Origin: Orbaceae bacterium lpD04
Lineage (GTDB): Bacteria; Pseudomonadota; Gammaproteobacteria; Enterobacterales; Orbaceae
Direction: 5' to 3'
DNA length: 64,000 bases
Assembly: GCA_036251935.1 (NCBI GenBank)
Contig: CP133967.1
Coordinates: 2,826,390-2,890,389 of the forward strand
Below, piece after piece: positions 56,307-64,000 of the stretch. The first letter of the stretch is position 1. Each line of letters begins with the position of its first letter. Both the position numbers and the translations under genes were made by a program. Under the pieces are notes generated by a model. It saw only the letters and a program-made list of their open reading frames with translations, made no database searches and was not told where the DNA came from.

Positions 56307-56339
56307 TTGTAAACGATTTTAATTTATTTAAGTTTACAT
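56307..56339 (-). promoter_or_regulatory. BirA-type biotin operator upstream of bioY
   Basis: Inverted repeat TTGTAAAC, 17 bases, GTTTACAT, close to the proteobacterial BirA box (TTGTAAACC, about 15 bases, GGTTTACAA). It lies 58-90 bases upstream of the bioY start. Two inner and one outer positions differ from consensus. The remaining 170 bp to vgrG is AT-rich and shows no gene. Confidence 0.75.
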
Positions 56340-56513
56340 ATAGGGTAAATATCAATATATCGTAGATTTTTTTAAAAAGAAAAAAATTAATATCAGTCAC
56401 TTAGTTAACTAGGTAATAGTCAAAAAAAATTATCGTGTTAAAATGCATCAAATAAAAATAAATAATCATAAAATAAATAACATAAGATGTTATCTGGATG
56501 AAGGGAGTATTCC

Positions 56514-59099
56514 ATGGCCACAGAGCTGAGTCATGCCTTAAACACATTCGCCAGTGAGTTAATCGGCGGACGTAATAATCGTTATAGCTTAAGTATTACC
56601 GATATGCTATCACCGATATCCGTGTTATCAATCCAAGGTCATGAGCAGCTTAATCAGCCATGGCATTATGCCATCACCTTCACCAGCCGTGATAAACAAA
56701 TTCGTATTAGCTCGGCGCTCAGCCAATCTGCGTCACTGGCTTTTTTAGCCCCCAATTTTACCCCGCAAGTTACGCAAATCAGCTCCCTTGATAAACCGGC
56801 AACAAACCGCACCTTATATGGCGTTGTTACCGAGTTTAGTCAGTTATCGGTTAATAAAGACGAAGCCCATTATCGAGTGGTCTTGCAGCCACGGCTGGCC
56901 CTGTTTGCAAACGACCATTACAGCGCGATTTACCAAAACCAAAGCGTGGTTAGCGTGGTTGAAGAGGTGCTGCGCCGGCATGGTTTTACCGGCGTTGATT
57001 ACCGCCTAGAGCTTAAAGATAGTTACCCAGCGCGCGAGTTTATTACCCAGTGGCAAGAGAGCGACCTTGCGTTTATTCAGCGGCTACTTGCCGATGTTGG
57101 CATATGGTTTCGCTTTGAAAGCCATAGCGAGCATCACTGCGATGTGCTGGTACTCAGTGATTACGAGCAAGGCTTTGACGATGCAGGGAGTATTGGTTAC
57201 ACCTTGCCAAGTGGTATGGTTGATAAAGCCCGTGATAGTGTGTGGGATTTACAGTTTCAAAGTCACAGTGTGCCACGTCAAGTGATGGTGCAAGACGATA
57301 ACTACCGTCAGGCACAAACTGATATGTACTCGCTGGTTAACAGCCAGCCAAAAGTGACCACCACCTCAGGCACTGATTACCGTTATGGTGAGCACTTTAA
57401 AAGCAAAGGTGATATCAGTATTATTGAAAGTGGCAGTTGGTATGCCGCTATCCGCCATCAGCAGCACATCAGTGAGCAAATACTTATCCGCGGTAAATGT
57501 AATGACTACCACTTAACCGCTGGGCAGCGTATCATTGTCACCGGTAGCCCGATGAACGGGATTAGTGAAGGGATTATTATCTTATCGACCGAGTCCTACG
57601 GTGACCGCAGTGAGTCGTATCAAATACAATTTACCGCCATTCCCTACAACGTATTAAAGCCGTATCGCCCACAGCCCCTACCGTGGCCACAAGTCAGTGG
57701 CACCTTGCCTGCACGGGTAACCAGCCCTGATAATGACACCTATGGTTATATTGATACCCAAGGCCGTTACCGAGTTAAATTTGATTTTGACTTAAAAACC
57801 TGGCGCAGCGGTGAAGAAAGTTTATGGGTACGACTTGCTAAGCCCTATGCCGGTGATACTTACGGTTTTCACTTTCCGTTAATCGATGGTACTGGGGTTG
57901 CTATTGCGTTCACGGGTGGTAATCCCGATAGGCCGTATATTGCCCACAGCTTACATGACAGTAATCACCCTGACCATGTGACAACTGCCAACAAACACCG
58001 CAATGTGCTTAGAACGCCGGCCAATAATAAACTGCGTATGGATGATAAGCGCGGCCAAGAACATATAAAACTTGCAACCGAATACGGCAAAACTCAGCTC
58101 AATATTGGTCACTTAGTTAACCAAAATAAAGAGCAGCGCGGTGAAGGCTTTGAGCTACGCACTGATGAATGGGGCGCGATAGCGGCCAACAAAGGCTTAT
58201 ACCTAACCGCGCAAAGCGAACCGAAAGCCCAAGGCCAGCAGCTTGATATGCAAGGCGCCATTACCCAGCTTGAAAATGCCTTATCGATTGCCAAAGCGCT
58301 ACAAAATGCGGCAAGCACCGCACAGGCGCACCAAGCTGACACGAGCAGCCAAGAACAGCTACAAAGCGCACTCAAAGAGTTAACGCAGGCAGGCATTATT
58401 GCCTATGCACCTGAGGGCATTGCCTTAACCAGTGATGAAAATATTCAGTTATCAAGCAGTAACAGCCTTAGCTTAACCAGTGAGCAGCAAACTGATATTA
58501 GCGCACTAAAAAACATTACCTTAGCGTCATCGGAAGCGGTTGGTATATTCGCCCATAAAGCGGGCATAAAGCTATTTGCCAATCAAGGCAACGTTGAGCT
58601 GCAAGCGCAAAACGACGCGATGGATATTGCGGCTAAGCAAGATATTAAAATTGATAGTGTTGATGGCAAAGTCACTATCACAGCACTTAACGGCATTAGC
58701 TTACTAGCTGGTGGCTCATATATTAAAATCAATGGTCAAGGTATTGATCTTGGTTCATCATCAAATGTCACCATTAAAGCGGTGGCACTGCAAAAAATGG
58801 GACCGGCGACATTAAATGCGCCAGTACTTAACTTACCTAATAGCAATGGTTGTAGTGAGTTTTTTATTTTAACCGACCACGAAACAGGTGAGCCTTTAGC
58901 CTTTTATCCTTATAATATTGAGGTAAATGGGCAAACTCTTGCTGGTATAACCGATGCGAGGGGGCGAACCCAACGTATTTTTACTGACGAGCCACAAACA
59001 ATTACTGGCACGCCGCAAGAAAACACCCCAAAAGAAACCTTTGCAACAAGGCATATTGCCAGTGGTAAACGGGTATCCCTTAATTTTAATGAATCTTAG
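56514..59099 (+). CDS. vgrG: VgrG (TssI), type VI secretion spike protein
   Basis: Trimeric spike at the tip of the T6SS tube that carries effectors. It has 861 residues. The gp27-like base covers about 25-370, the gp5 OB-fold about 395-480 (PARVTSPDNDTYGYIDTQGR), then the DUF2345 beta-helix about 560-770. A C-terminal extension of about 80 residues follows (FFILTDHETGEPLAFYPYNI, then GITDARGRTQRIFT), resembling a transthyretin-like adaptor that loads a specific cargo. A GGGAG site precedes the ATG. No other tss gene is nearby, so this is an orphan vgrG island, visibly richer in GC than its surroundings. Confidence 0.93.
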   Translation: MATELSHALNTFASELIGGRNNRYSLSITDMLSPISVLSIQGHEQLNQPWHYAITFTSRDKQIRISSALSQSASLAFLAPNFTPQVTQISSLDKPATNRTLYGVVTEFSQLSVNKDEAHYRVVLQPRLALFANDHYSAIYQNQSVVSVVEEVLRRHGFTGVDYRLELKDSYPAREFITQWQESDLAFIQRLLADVGIWFRFESHSEHHCDVLVLSDYEQGFDDAGSIGYTLPSGMVDKARDSVWDLQFQSHSVPRQVMVQDDNYRQAQTDMYSLVNSQPKVTTTSGTDYRYGEHFKSKGDISIIESGSWYAAIRHQQHISEQILIRGKCNDYHLTAGQRIIVTGSPMNGISEGIIILSTESYGDRSESYQIQFTAIPYNVLKPYRPQPLPWPQVSGTLPARVTSPDNDTYGYIDTQGRYRVKFDFDLKTWRSGEESLWVRLAKPYAGDTYGFHFPLIDGTGVAIAFTGGNPDRPYIAHSLHDSNHPDHVTTANKHRNVLRTPANNKLRMDDKRGQEHIKLATEYGKTQLNIGHLVNQNKEQRGEGFELRTDEWGAIAANKGLYLTAQSEPKAQGQQLDMQGAITQLENALSIAKALQNAASTAQAHQADTSSQEQLQSALKELTQAGIIAYAPEGIALTSDENIQLSSSNSLSLTSEQQTDISALKNITLASSEAVGIFAHKAGIKLFANQGNVELQAQNDAMDIAAKQDIKIDSVDGKVTITALNGISLLAGGSYIKINGQGIDLGSSSNVTIKAVALQKMGPATLNAPVLNLPNSNGCSEFFILTDHETGEPLAFYPYNIEVNGQTLAGITDARGRTQRIFTDEPQTITGTPQENTPKETFATRHIASGKRVSLNFNES

Positions 59100-59110
59100 G
59101 AATAAAGATA

Positions 59111-60709
59111 ATGAATAAAGGTTCAGGTAAGTTTACAACAGCTAAACCCTCTTCGGCAGGCAGCAAATCCATTTCAACCAGCTATGATGCCTCCGGCACG
59201 ATGTTGCCAGTCGTGCATCCAGTGGATATCGTCTATTTATGCCATAAAATGGAAGCAGCGAAAAACAATCCTTATATTGCCAAAAATATGACGCCGCGTT
59301 ACCAACGTCAAGTGACGAAATGGATCAGGCAAGATGCCGTCAATTTTGGTTATCAATTTCCGTACTGTGGTGAGGTTGGCTATAATATGACCACTATTCC
59401 GCCGACGGCATTAACCAGCCAAAATGAGAGCCATCGGCCGAGTAATTTTCCACTATCCCAATACCGGATGATTTATCGAGAATACCGTGAATCTAACCTT
59501 TATGGCGATCCGACCGGAAGCTATTTATTGGATTTTCGAGGGGTTGATGTGGCTAACCCCATGGTCAGTAAGACCGAGCTTGAAAATACCCTATCGCTAC
59601 AGCGCAGTGGCGATAATGATATTGTTGATGCTTATCGTACCATCAATCCAGAGGTGGCAAGCAAGCTTTTTTCTAACGGACGCGGTATGATCCGTATTCC
59701 TGATGTGATCAAGAAAAAAGATCATCAACTATTAGGTAAAGAGGGCTATAACCCCAGTAATATTGATACCGTAATTGAGTTAAAGTTCCCAGGTGATAGT
59801 CTTTCGGAAGAACAACGACGCGATTATTTTAAAATCGCCAGTAATAATAGAGATAAGTTCAGGTTAATGACGCTCGATCAGTGTCAGTATCGCCGCCGAG
59901 GCGGTAAAGAAGAAGAGGCAATGCTTGCCAATGCAAAAGCCGACCCACTCTACCAAACCGTGGGCGCCGCAGCATTGGCTAACCCAGCACAGGTGCGCTT
60001 GATTGAACAGCAGATGCAGCAGGAGTATGATGCCATCTCGAGACATGTGATTAAGTGGGTTAAACAGCAAGAAGCAGAATATAGCCGGCCGCAAATGTTT
60101 GCGCAAGATAATACCAACCAGCAAGCCCTACAACAAGCATGGCAGCGCTACGAACAGTGGCATGAAATGGTTTTAAATGCACCGTTAGCCGCGGTTGGTA
60201 TTGGCATTATTGCTGGAATGGCGGCGGCGCCGATAGCTGCATCTAGCACTGAAACAGCTACGGTCGCGACCGTAAGCCGTTCGGGGGCACAGATCATAAA
60301 ATTTACGCCTATTACCAAAGCAACCATTGCAGCAAGTACTGCTGCCGCTTTACCGCTAGCGGCGCAAGAGCAATCTAACGCCTATGTGCTAGAAAGTAAT
60401 AATCAACTCGCTTACTATAACCAGTTTACCGAACAAGAAAGGCTGAAGTATCAAGATGACCGTTTAATTGAAATCGACTACCGCTATCGGCAGCGTACCG
60501 AGCAGATAAAACCGATAATAACCCTTGATGATGACTCCGCAAGGGTTCGGCAGTACCGCGATCAATACCGCATTGATGAACGCGGTAAAAAAGTCCACCT
60601 TTACCCGTATCGGCAGCAGTTTTATTATTACTTTTCACCCGGTGATGAGCCAACGACTGATAAAACAACCATGACCAGCGATGGTGTTTTACCCAAAACA
60701 GCAGGATAA
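59111..60709 (+). CDS. Candidate T6SS effector with VRR-Nuc nuclease motif (TseV-like)
   Basis: Protein of 532 residues directly after vgrG (11 bp), so probably its cargo. Residues about 110-265 read as a VRR-Nuc (PD-(D/E)xK) nuclease: GRGMIRIPDVI with Asp198, then DTVIELKFPGD with Glu223 and Lys225, and EEQRRDYFKIA. VRR-Nuc T6SS effectors (TseV) are DNA structure-specific nucleases that kill neighbours. Upstream residues 1-105 match no domain I know and hold no PAAR repeat. The 265-residue C-terminal extension has Ala-rich hydrophobic stretches (about 352-376 and 400-420) and Tyr/Arg-rich ends. The nuclease is therefore internal, which is unusual. Its stop is 3 bp from the first immunity-like gene. 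Confidence 0.82.
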   Translation: MNKGSGKFTTAKPSSAGSKSISTSYDASGTMLPVVHPVDIVYLCHKMEAAKNNPYIAKNMTPRYQRQVTKWIRQDAVNFGYQFPYCGEVGYNMTTIPPTALTSQNESHRPSNFPLSQYRMIYREYRESNLYGDPTGSYLLDFRGVDVANPMVSKTELENTLSLQRSGDNDIVDAYRTINPEVASKLFSNGRGMIRIPDVIKKKDHQLLGKEGYNPSNIDTVIELKFPGDSLSEEQRRDYFKIASNNRDKFRLMTLDQCQYRRRGGKEEEAMLANAKADPLYQTVGAAALANPAQVRLIEQQMQQEYDAISRHVIKWVKQQEAEYSRPQMFAQDNTNQQALQQAWQRYEQWHEMVLNAPLAAVGIGIIAGMAAAPIAASSTETATVATVSRSGAQIIKFTPITKATIAASTAAALPLAAQEQSNAYVLESNNQLAYYNQFTEQERLKYQDDRLIEIDYRYRQRTEQIKPIITLDDDSARVRQYRDQYRIDERGKKVHLYPYRQQFYYYFSPGDEPTTDKTTMTSDGVLPKTAG

Positions 60710-60712
60710 AGA

Positions 60713-61972
60713 ATGATAGATAAATTACAACAGTTACTCGATGAATACCGTGAAAATGAAACTAAGTTTACTTATGCTCACTATTTAGATCCAGATAATG
60801 CCTTTGCCTTAAAAACAGGTTTGGTTGGTTGTTTTTACCTAAATCAAGCCTATCGCCCTGAAAAACGGCAAGCAATTGCACAAGTACTTGGGTTATATGA
60901 TAAATATTGGGGAGAGAAGCTACGTTATGGTTTTTATGATGCTAATCCAAATAATCTACATCGATATCAAGAAACAACAATCCGGCAAAAATTAGCTCAA
61001 ATTGATGAATTTGAGGGAAATACACTGAATTTTTATTGGAGTAATATTGATAATTTAGAGTTTGCTCCTGAATATCTAATTAAAACATTTTCATCATCGG
61101 ACTGGTATGAAGAGTTGCATAAACCACTCAGTTATGTGCAGTTCTATCTACCGATTAGCGAACTGGCGAGTTTTGGACTTGATAAGCTGGTTGAGTTTAT
61201 TTTGCAAATTAGCGAAATTTTACAACCGATGCATGGCTTTTTTGGCTTAGGCATTTTGCATGCTCATGAATATTATGATTACCAATATTTGGAGTATGAG
61301 CTGGCGCATCAGTTTTTAGGGCTAGATATTTCAAATGATGAAATGGATGAACATTTTCGGGACGGTTTTAAATGCATTAACTGGCTAACGGTGCTAAGTG
61401 ATGGGCTTATTCGCGATAAGCTTGGCAGTTTAGCTGAGCTAAAACAACAAAATCATGATGAGGCAATTACATTTTATCCTTATACTGGCGGTGTGGTTAT
61501 TCGTGCTGGCGAAGTACCACAGTTGGGTGACGTTAGCCATAATCCTTACCCTCAGCACTATGTAAATGTTAATGCGCTATTAAAAGCAGCCCGCTCGCCC
61601 GAGATTGGCTCATTAGGGTTTGGCTCGATTAATGGTGAAGTTCGTTTTAATAATCGCAGCTCAAAAGAGTGGCAAAGCCGCTTTGATGATGTGATAGCCA
61701 CCGATATTGCTATTATTGATGAGTCTGCTGATGAGGGTGTCGGCAGGCAAGATGATAAAACAAAAGCTATACGCCATAGTGTTAACACCGGCGAACTATG
61801 TCGCCATAGCGGACTATATTCGGCAACCATCAACGGTAAACTTGAGTATCGTGAGCTTGCAAGTGGCTATATTGTGGCGCCATTTAGGGATAATGAAACG
61901 GGGAACATTTATCGAGAGGTAACATGGCAACTGCTGCGCCGTGATGATGGTGGTGAGGTCTTTACCAAGTAA
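60713..61972 (+). CDS. TsiV-like immunity protein (DUF3396), copy 1
   Basis: Protein of 419 residues, no signal peptide, so cytosolic. The segment YPYTGGVVIRAGEVPQLGDV followed by YVNVNALLKAARS matches the DUF3396 family, described as TsiV immunity to TseV VRR-Nuc effectors. Its place 3 bp after the nuclease gene fits the effector-immunity rule. An AGGA site overlaps the effector stop. Compared with copy 2, residues 1-47 are identical, 48-231 differ in patches, and the last 188 are identical. Confidence 0.82.
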   Translation: MIDKLQQLLDEYRENETKFTYAHYLDPDNAFALKTGLVGCFYLNQAYRPEKRQAIAQVLGLYDKYWGEKLRYGFYDANPNNLHRYQETTIRQKLAQIDEFEGNTLNFYWSNIDNLEFAPEYLIKTFSSSDWYEELHKPLSYVQFYLPISELASFGLDKLVEFILQISEILQPMHGFFGLGILHAHEYYDYQYLEYELAHQFLGLDISNDEMDEHFRDGFKCINWLTVLSDGLIRDKLGSLAELKQQNHDEAITFYPYTGGVVIRAGEVPQLGDVSHNPYPQHYVNVNALLKAARSPEIGSLGFGSINGEVRFNNRSSKEWQSRFDDVIATDIAIIDESADEGVGRQDDKTKAIRHSVNTGELCRHSGLYSATINGKLEYRELASGYIVAPFRDNETGNIYREVTWQLLRRDDGGEVFTK

Positions 61973-61989
61973 TAATGGTAGGATAAAGA

Positions 61990-63249
61990 ATGATAGATAA
62001 ATTACAACAGTTACTCGATGAATACCGTGAAAATGAAACTAAGTTTACTTATGCTCACTATTTAGACCCCGATAATGCCTTTGCCTTAAAAACGGGTTTG
62101 GTTGGTTGTTTTTACCTAAATCAAGCTTACCATGCCGAAAAACGGCAAGCAATTGCACAAGTGCTTGCATTATATGATAGATATTGGGGTACTAAGCTAC
62201 ATTATGGTTATTTTAATGGGGATCCTAATAAGTTATATCCTTATCAAGATATTAATATTAATGAAAAAGTATCTATAATTACCTCAATGATGGGGAATGA
62301 TTTAAATTTTTACTGGAGCAATGTAGATAATTTAGAATTTGTTCCCGAATATTTTATCTCTGCATACTCAAGAGTAGAGTGGCATGAAGAACTACATAGA
62401 GGGCTGGGCTATTTACAGATCTATCTACCGATTAGGGAACTGGAGAGCTTTGGTATTGATAAGCTGGTTGAGTTTATTTCGCAAATTAGCGAAATTTTAC
62501 AACCGATACATGGCTTTTTTGGCTTAGGCATTTTGCATGCCCATGAATATTATGATTACCAATATTTGGAGTATGAGCTGGCGCATCAGTTTTTAGGCTT
62601 AGATATCTCAAATATTGAAAGTGATTTACGTTTTCGGGACGGTTTTAAATGCATTAACTGGCTAACGGTGCTGAGCGATGAGCTTATTCGCGATAAGCTT
62701 GGCAGTTTAGCTGAGCTAAAACAACAAAATCATGATGAGGCAATTACATTTTATCCTTATACTGGCGGTGTGGTTATTCGTGCTGGCGAAGTACCACAGT
62801 TGGGTGACGTTAGCCATAATCCTTACCCTCAGCACTATGTAAATGTTAATGCGCTATTAAAAGCAGCCCGCTCGCCCGAGATTGGCTCATTAGGGTTTGG
62901 CTCGATTAATGGTGAAGTTCGTTTTAATAATCGCAGCTCAAAAGAGTGGCAAAGCCGCTTTGATGATGTGATAGCCACCGATATTGCTATTATTGATGAG
63001 TCTGCTGATGAGGGTGTCGGCAGGCAAGATGATAAAACAAAAGCTATACGCCATAGTGTTAACACCGGCGAACTATGTCGCCATAGCGGACTATATTCGG
63101 CAACCATCAACGGTAAACTTGAGTATCGTGAGCTTGCAAGTGGCTATATTGTGGCGCCATTTAGGGATAATGAAACGGGGAACATTTATCGAGAGGTAAC
63201 ATGGCAACTGCTGCGCCGTGATGATGGTGGTGAGGTCTTTACCAAGTAA
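61990..63249 (+). CDS. TsiV-like immunity protein (DUF3396), copy 2
   Basis: Second tandem copy, also 419 residues, starting 1277 bp after copy 1 and preceded by the same AGGATAAAGA sequence. Divergence from copy 1 concentrates at about 68-135 (TKLHYGYFNGDPNKLYPYQD against EKLRYGFYDANPNNLHRYQE) and 208-215. The last 567 bp are identical to copy 1 at the DNA level. It probably neutralises a different variant of the same nuclease family, but this is inference. Confidence 0.82.
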   Translation: MIDKLQQLLDEYRENETKFTYAHYLDPDNAFALKTGLVGCFYLNQAYHAEKRQAIAQVLALYDRYWGTKLHYGYFNGDPNKLYPYQDININEKVSIITSMMGNDLNFYWSNVDNLEFVPEYFISAYSRVEWHEELHRGLGYLQIYLPIRELESFGIDKLVEFISQISEILQPIHGFFGLGILHAHEYYDYQYLEYELAHQFLGLDISNIESDLRFRDGFKCINWLTVLSDELIRDKLGSLAELKQQNHDEAITFYPYTGGVVIRAGEVPQLGDVSHNPYPQHYVNVNALLKAARSPEIGSLGFGSINGEVRFNNRSSKEWQSRFDDVIATDIAIIDESADEGVGRQDDKTKAIRHSVNTGELCRHSGLYSATINGKLEYRELASGYIVAPFRDNETGNIYREVTWQLLRRDDGGEVFTK

Positions 63250-63266
63250 TAATGGTAGGATAAAGA

Positions 63267-64000
63267 ATGATAGATAAATTACAACAGTTACTCGATGAAT
63301 ACCGTGAAAATGAAACTAAGTTTACTTATGCTCACTATTTAGACCCCGATAATGCCTTTGCCTTAAAAACGGGTTTGGTTGGTTGTTTTTACCTAAATCA
63401 AGCCTATCGCCCTGAAAAACGGCAAGCAATTGTACAAGTGCTTGGGTTATATGATAAATATTGGGGAGAGAAGCTACGTTATGGCTTTTATGATGCTAAT
63501 CCAAATAATCTACATCGATATCAAGAAACAACAATCCGGCAAAAATTAGCTCAAATTGATGAATTTGAGGGAAATACACTGAATTTTTATTGGAGTAATA
63601 TTGATAGTTTAGAGTTTGCTCCTGAATACCTCATTAAAACGTTCTCTAAAGCTGCTTGGTACGAAGAACTACATCGGGAAATTAGTTATGTACAGTTCTA
63701 TCTACCGATTAGCGAACTGGCGAGTTTTGGACTTGATAAGCTGGTTGAGTTTATTTCGCAAATTAGCGAAATTTTACAACCGATACATGGCTTTTTTGGC
63801 TTAGGCATTTTGCATGCCCATGAATATTATGATTACCAATATTTGGAGTATGAGCTGGCGCATCAGTTTTTAGGCTTAGATATCTCAAATATTGAAAGTG
63901 ATTTACGTTTTCGGGACGGTTTTAAATGCATTAACTGGCTAACGGTGCTGAGCGATGAGCTTATTCGCGATAAGCTTGGCAGTTTAGCTGAGCTAAAACA
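63267..64000 (+). CDS. TsiV-like immunity protein (DUF3396), copy 3, 3' end outside window
   Basis: Third copy, again exactly 1277 bp on. The frame is open from the ATG at 63267 to the window end, 244 codons. It is a mosaic: the part to about residue 118 follows copy 1 (EKLRYGFYDANPNNLHRYQE), residues 119-140 are unlike both (TFSKAAWYEELHREISY), and from about 165 it follows copy 2 (ISQISEILQPIH, SNIESDLRFRDGF, SDELIRDK). Whether it continues intact, and whether further copies follow, lies beyond the window. Confidence 0.82.
   Translation, partial: MIDKLQQLLDEYRENETKFTYAHYLDPDNAFALKTGLVGCFYLNQAYRPEKRQAIVQVLGLYDKYWGEKLRYGFYDANPNNLHRYQETTIRQKLAQIDEFEGNTLNFYWSNIDSLEFAPEYLIKTFSKAAWYEELHREISYVQFYLPISELASFGLDKLVEFISQISEILQPIHGFFGLGILHAHEYYDYQYLEYELAHQFLGLDISNIESDLRFRDGFKCINWLTVLSDELIRDKLGSLAELK

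Larger units (their letters stand above)
60703..64000 (+). repeat. Direct tandem repeat, 1277-bp unit, at least 2.6 units
   Basis: Unit boundaries fall at AGGATAAAGA plus the ATG of each immunity gene (60703, 61980, 63257). Spacing is exactly 1277 bp twice: a 1260-bp gene plus a 17-bp spacer. Identity is complete in the 3' 567 bp of units 1 and 2 and lower in the 5' half. The array runs off the window edge. Confidence 0.92.

Noticed and set aside
61558..61833. Minus-strand frame repeated exactly at 62835-63110
   Set aside because: It lies inside the immunity genes and recurs only because the underlying DNA is duplicated; no ribosome-binding site or family resemblance.
63616..63804. Short plus-strand frame near the window end
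   Set aside because: Out-of-frame shadow of the third immunity copy, whose true frame is open from 63267 to the end.

Overview
The window looks like chromosomal DNA of an AT-rich gammaproteobacterium. The S10, spc and alpha ribosomal operons have the canonical enterobacterial order, and the Lpt, RelA/RlmD, PlsB/UbiA, SlyD/SlyX, RapZ, EnvC and CoaD proteins are all of gammaproteobacterial type. The low GC, the compact enterobacteria-like gene blocks and an orphan VgrG cluster suggest Orbaceae (Gilliamella/Orbus/Frischella-like). That assignment is inference from gene content and was not tested by any search.

Layout. 1-4.5 kb: the end of an MHS-type transporter and macAB. 4.6-9.2 kb: acylphosphatase, then lptC-lptA-lptB-rpoN-rapZ. 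9.3-13.4 kb: a TM2 protein, yibQ, envC and gpmI, all leftward. 13.4-14.6 kb: a decayed stretch, then rpmB-rpmG. 14.9-20.1 kb: plsB, ubiA, slyD, radC, slyX. 20.2-34.2 kb: the complete alpha, spc and S10 operons on the minus strand, with recognisable promoters, leaders and terminators. 34.3-38.8 kb: a YfbS-type permease, fmt and rsmB. 38.9-44.8 kb: two paralogous membrane proteins, three lipoproteins (COG3014-like, LpoB-like, CsgG/FlgT-like) and dacB. 44.9-48.2 kb: an LTA-synthase-like enzyme divergent from an MJ1255/VC2487-type glycosyltransferase, then folA. 48.4-56.3 kb: sotB, relA, rlmD, coaD, two family 2 glycosyltransferases and bioY with a BirA-like operator.

The most interesting region is 56.5-64.0 kb, an orphan type VI secretion cluster. 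A VgrG spike is followed by a 532-residue protein with a VRR-Nuc nuclease motif (TseV-like) and then by at least three DUF3396/TsiV-like immunity genes. These lie head to tail with an exact 1277-bp period. The first two copies are identical over their last 567 bp but differ in the N-terminal half. The third, cut by the window edge, is a mosaic of copies 1 and 2. This looks like an immunity bank shaped by recombination.

Several small genes and starts needed correction: rpmG, rpmD and rpmJ are added, and starts of lptB, rplE, rplN, rplD, rpmB, slyD, rsmB and the MJ1255-type gene are moved. No tRNA, rRNA, CRISPR array or intact insertion sequence was seen.
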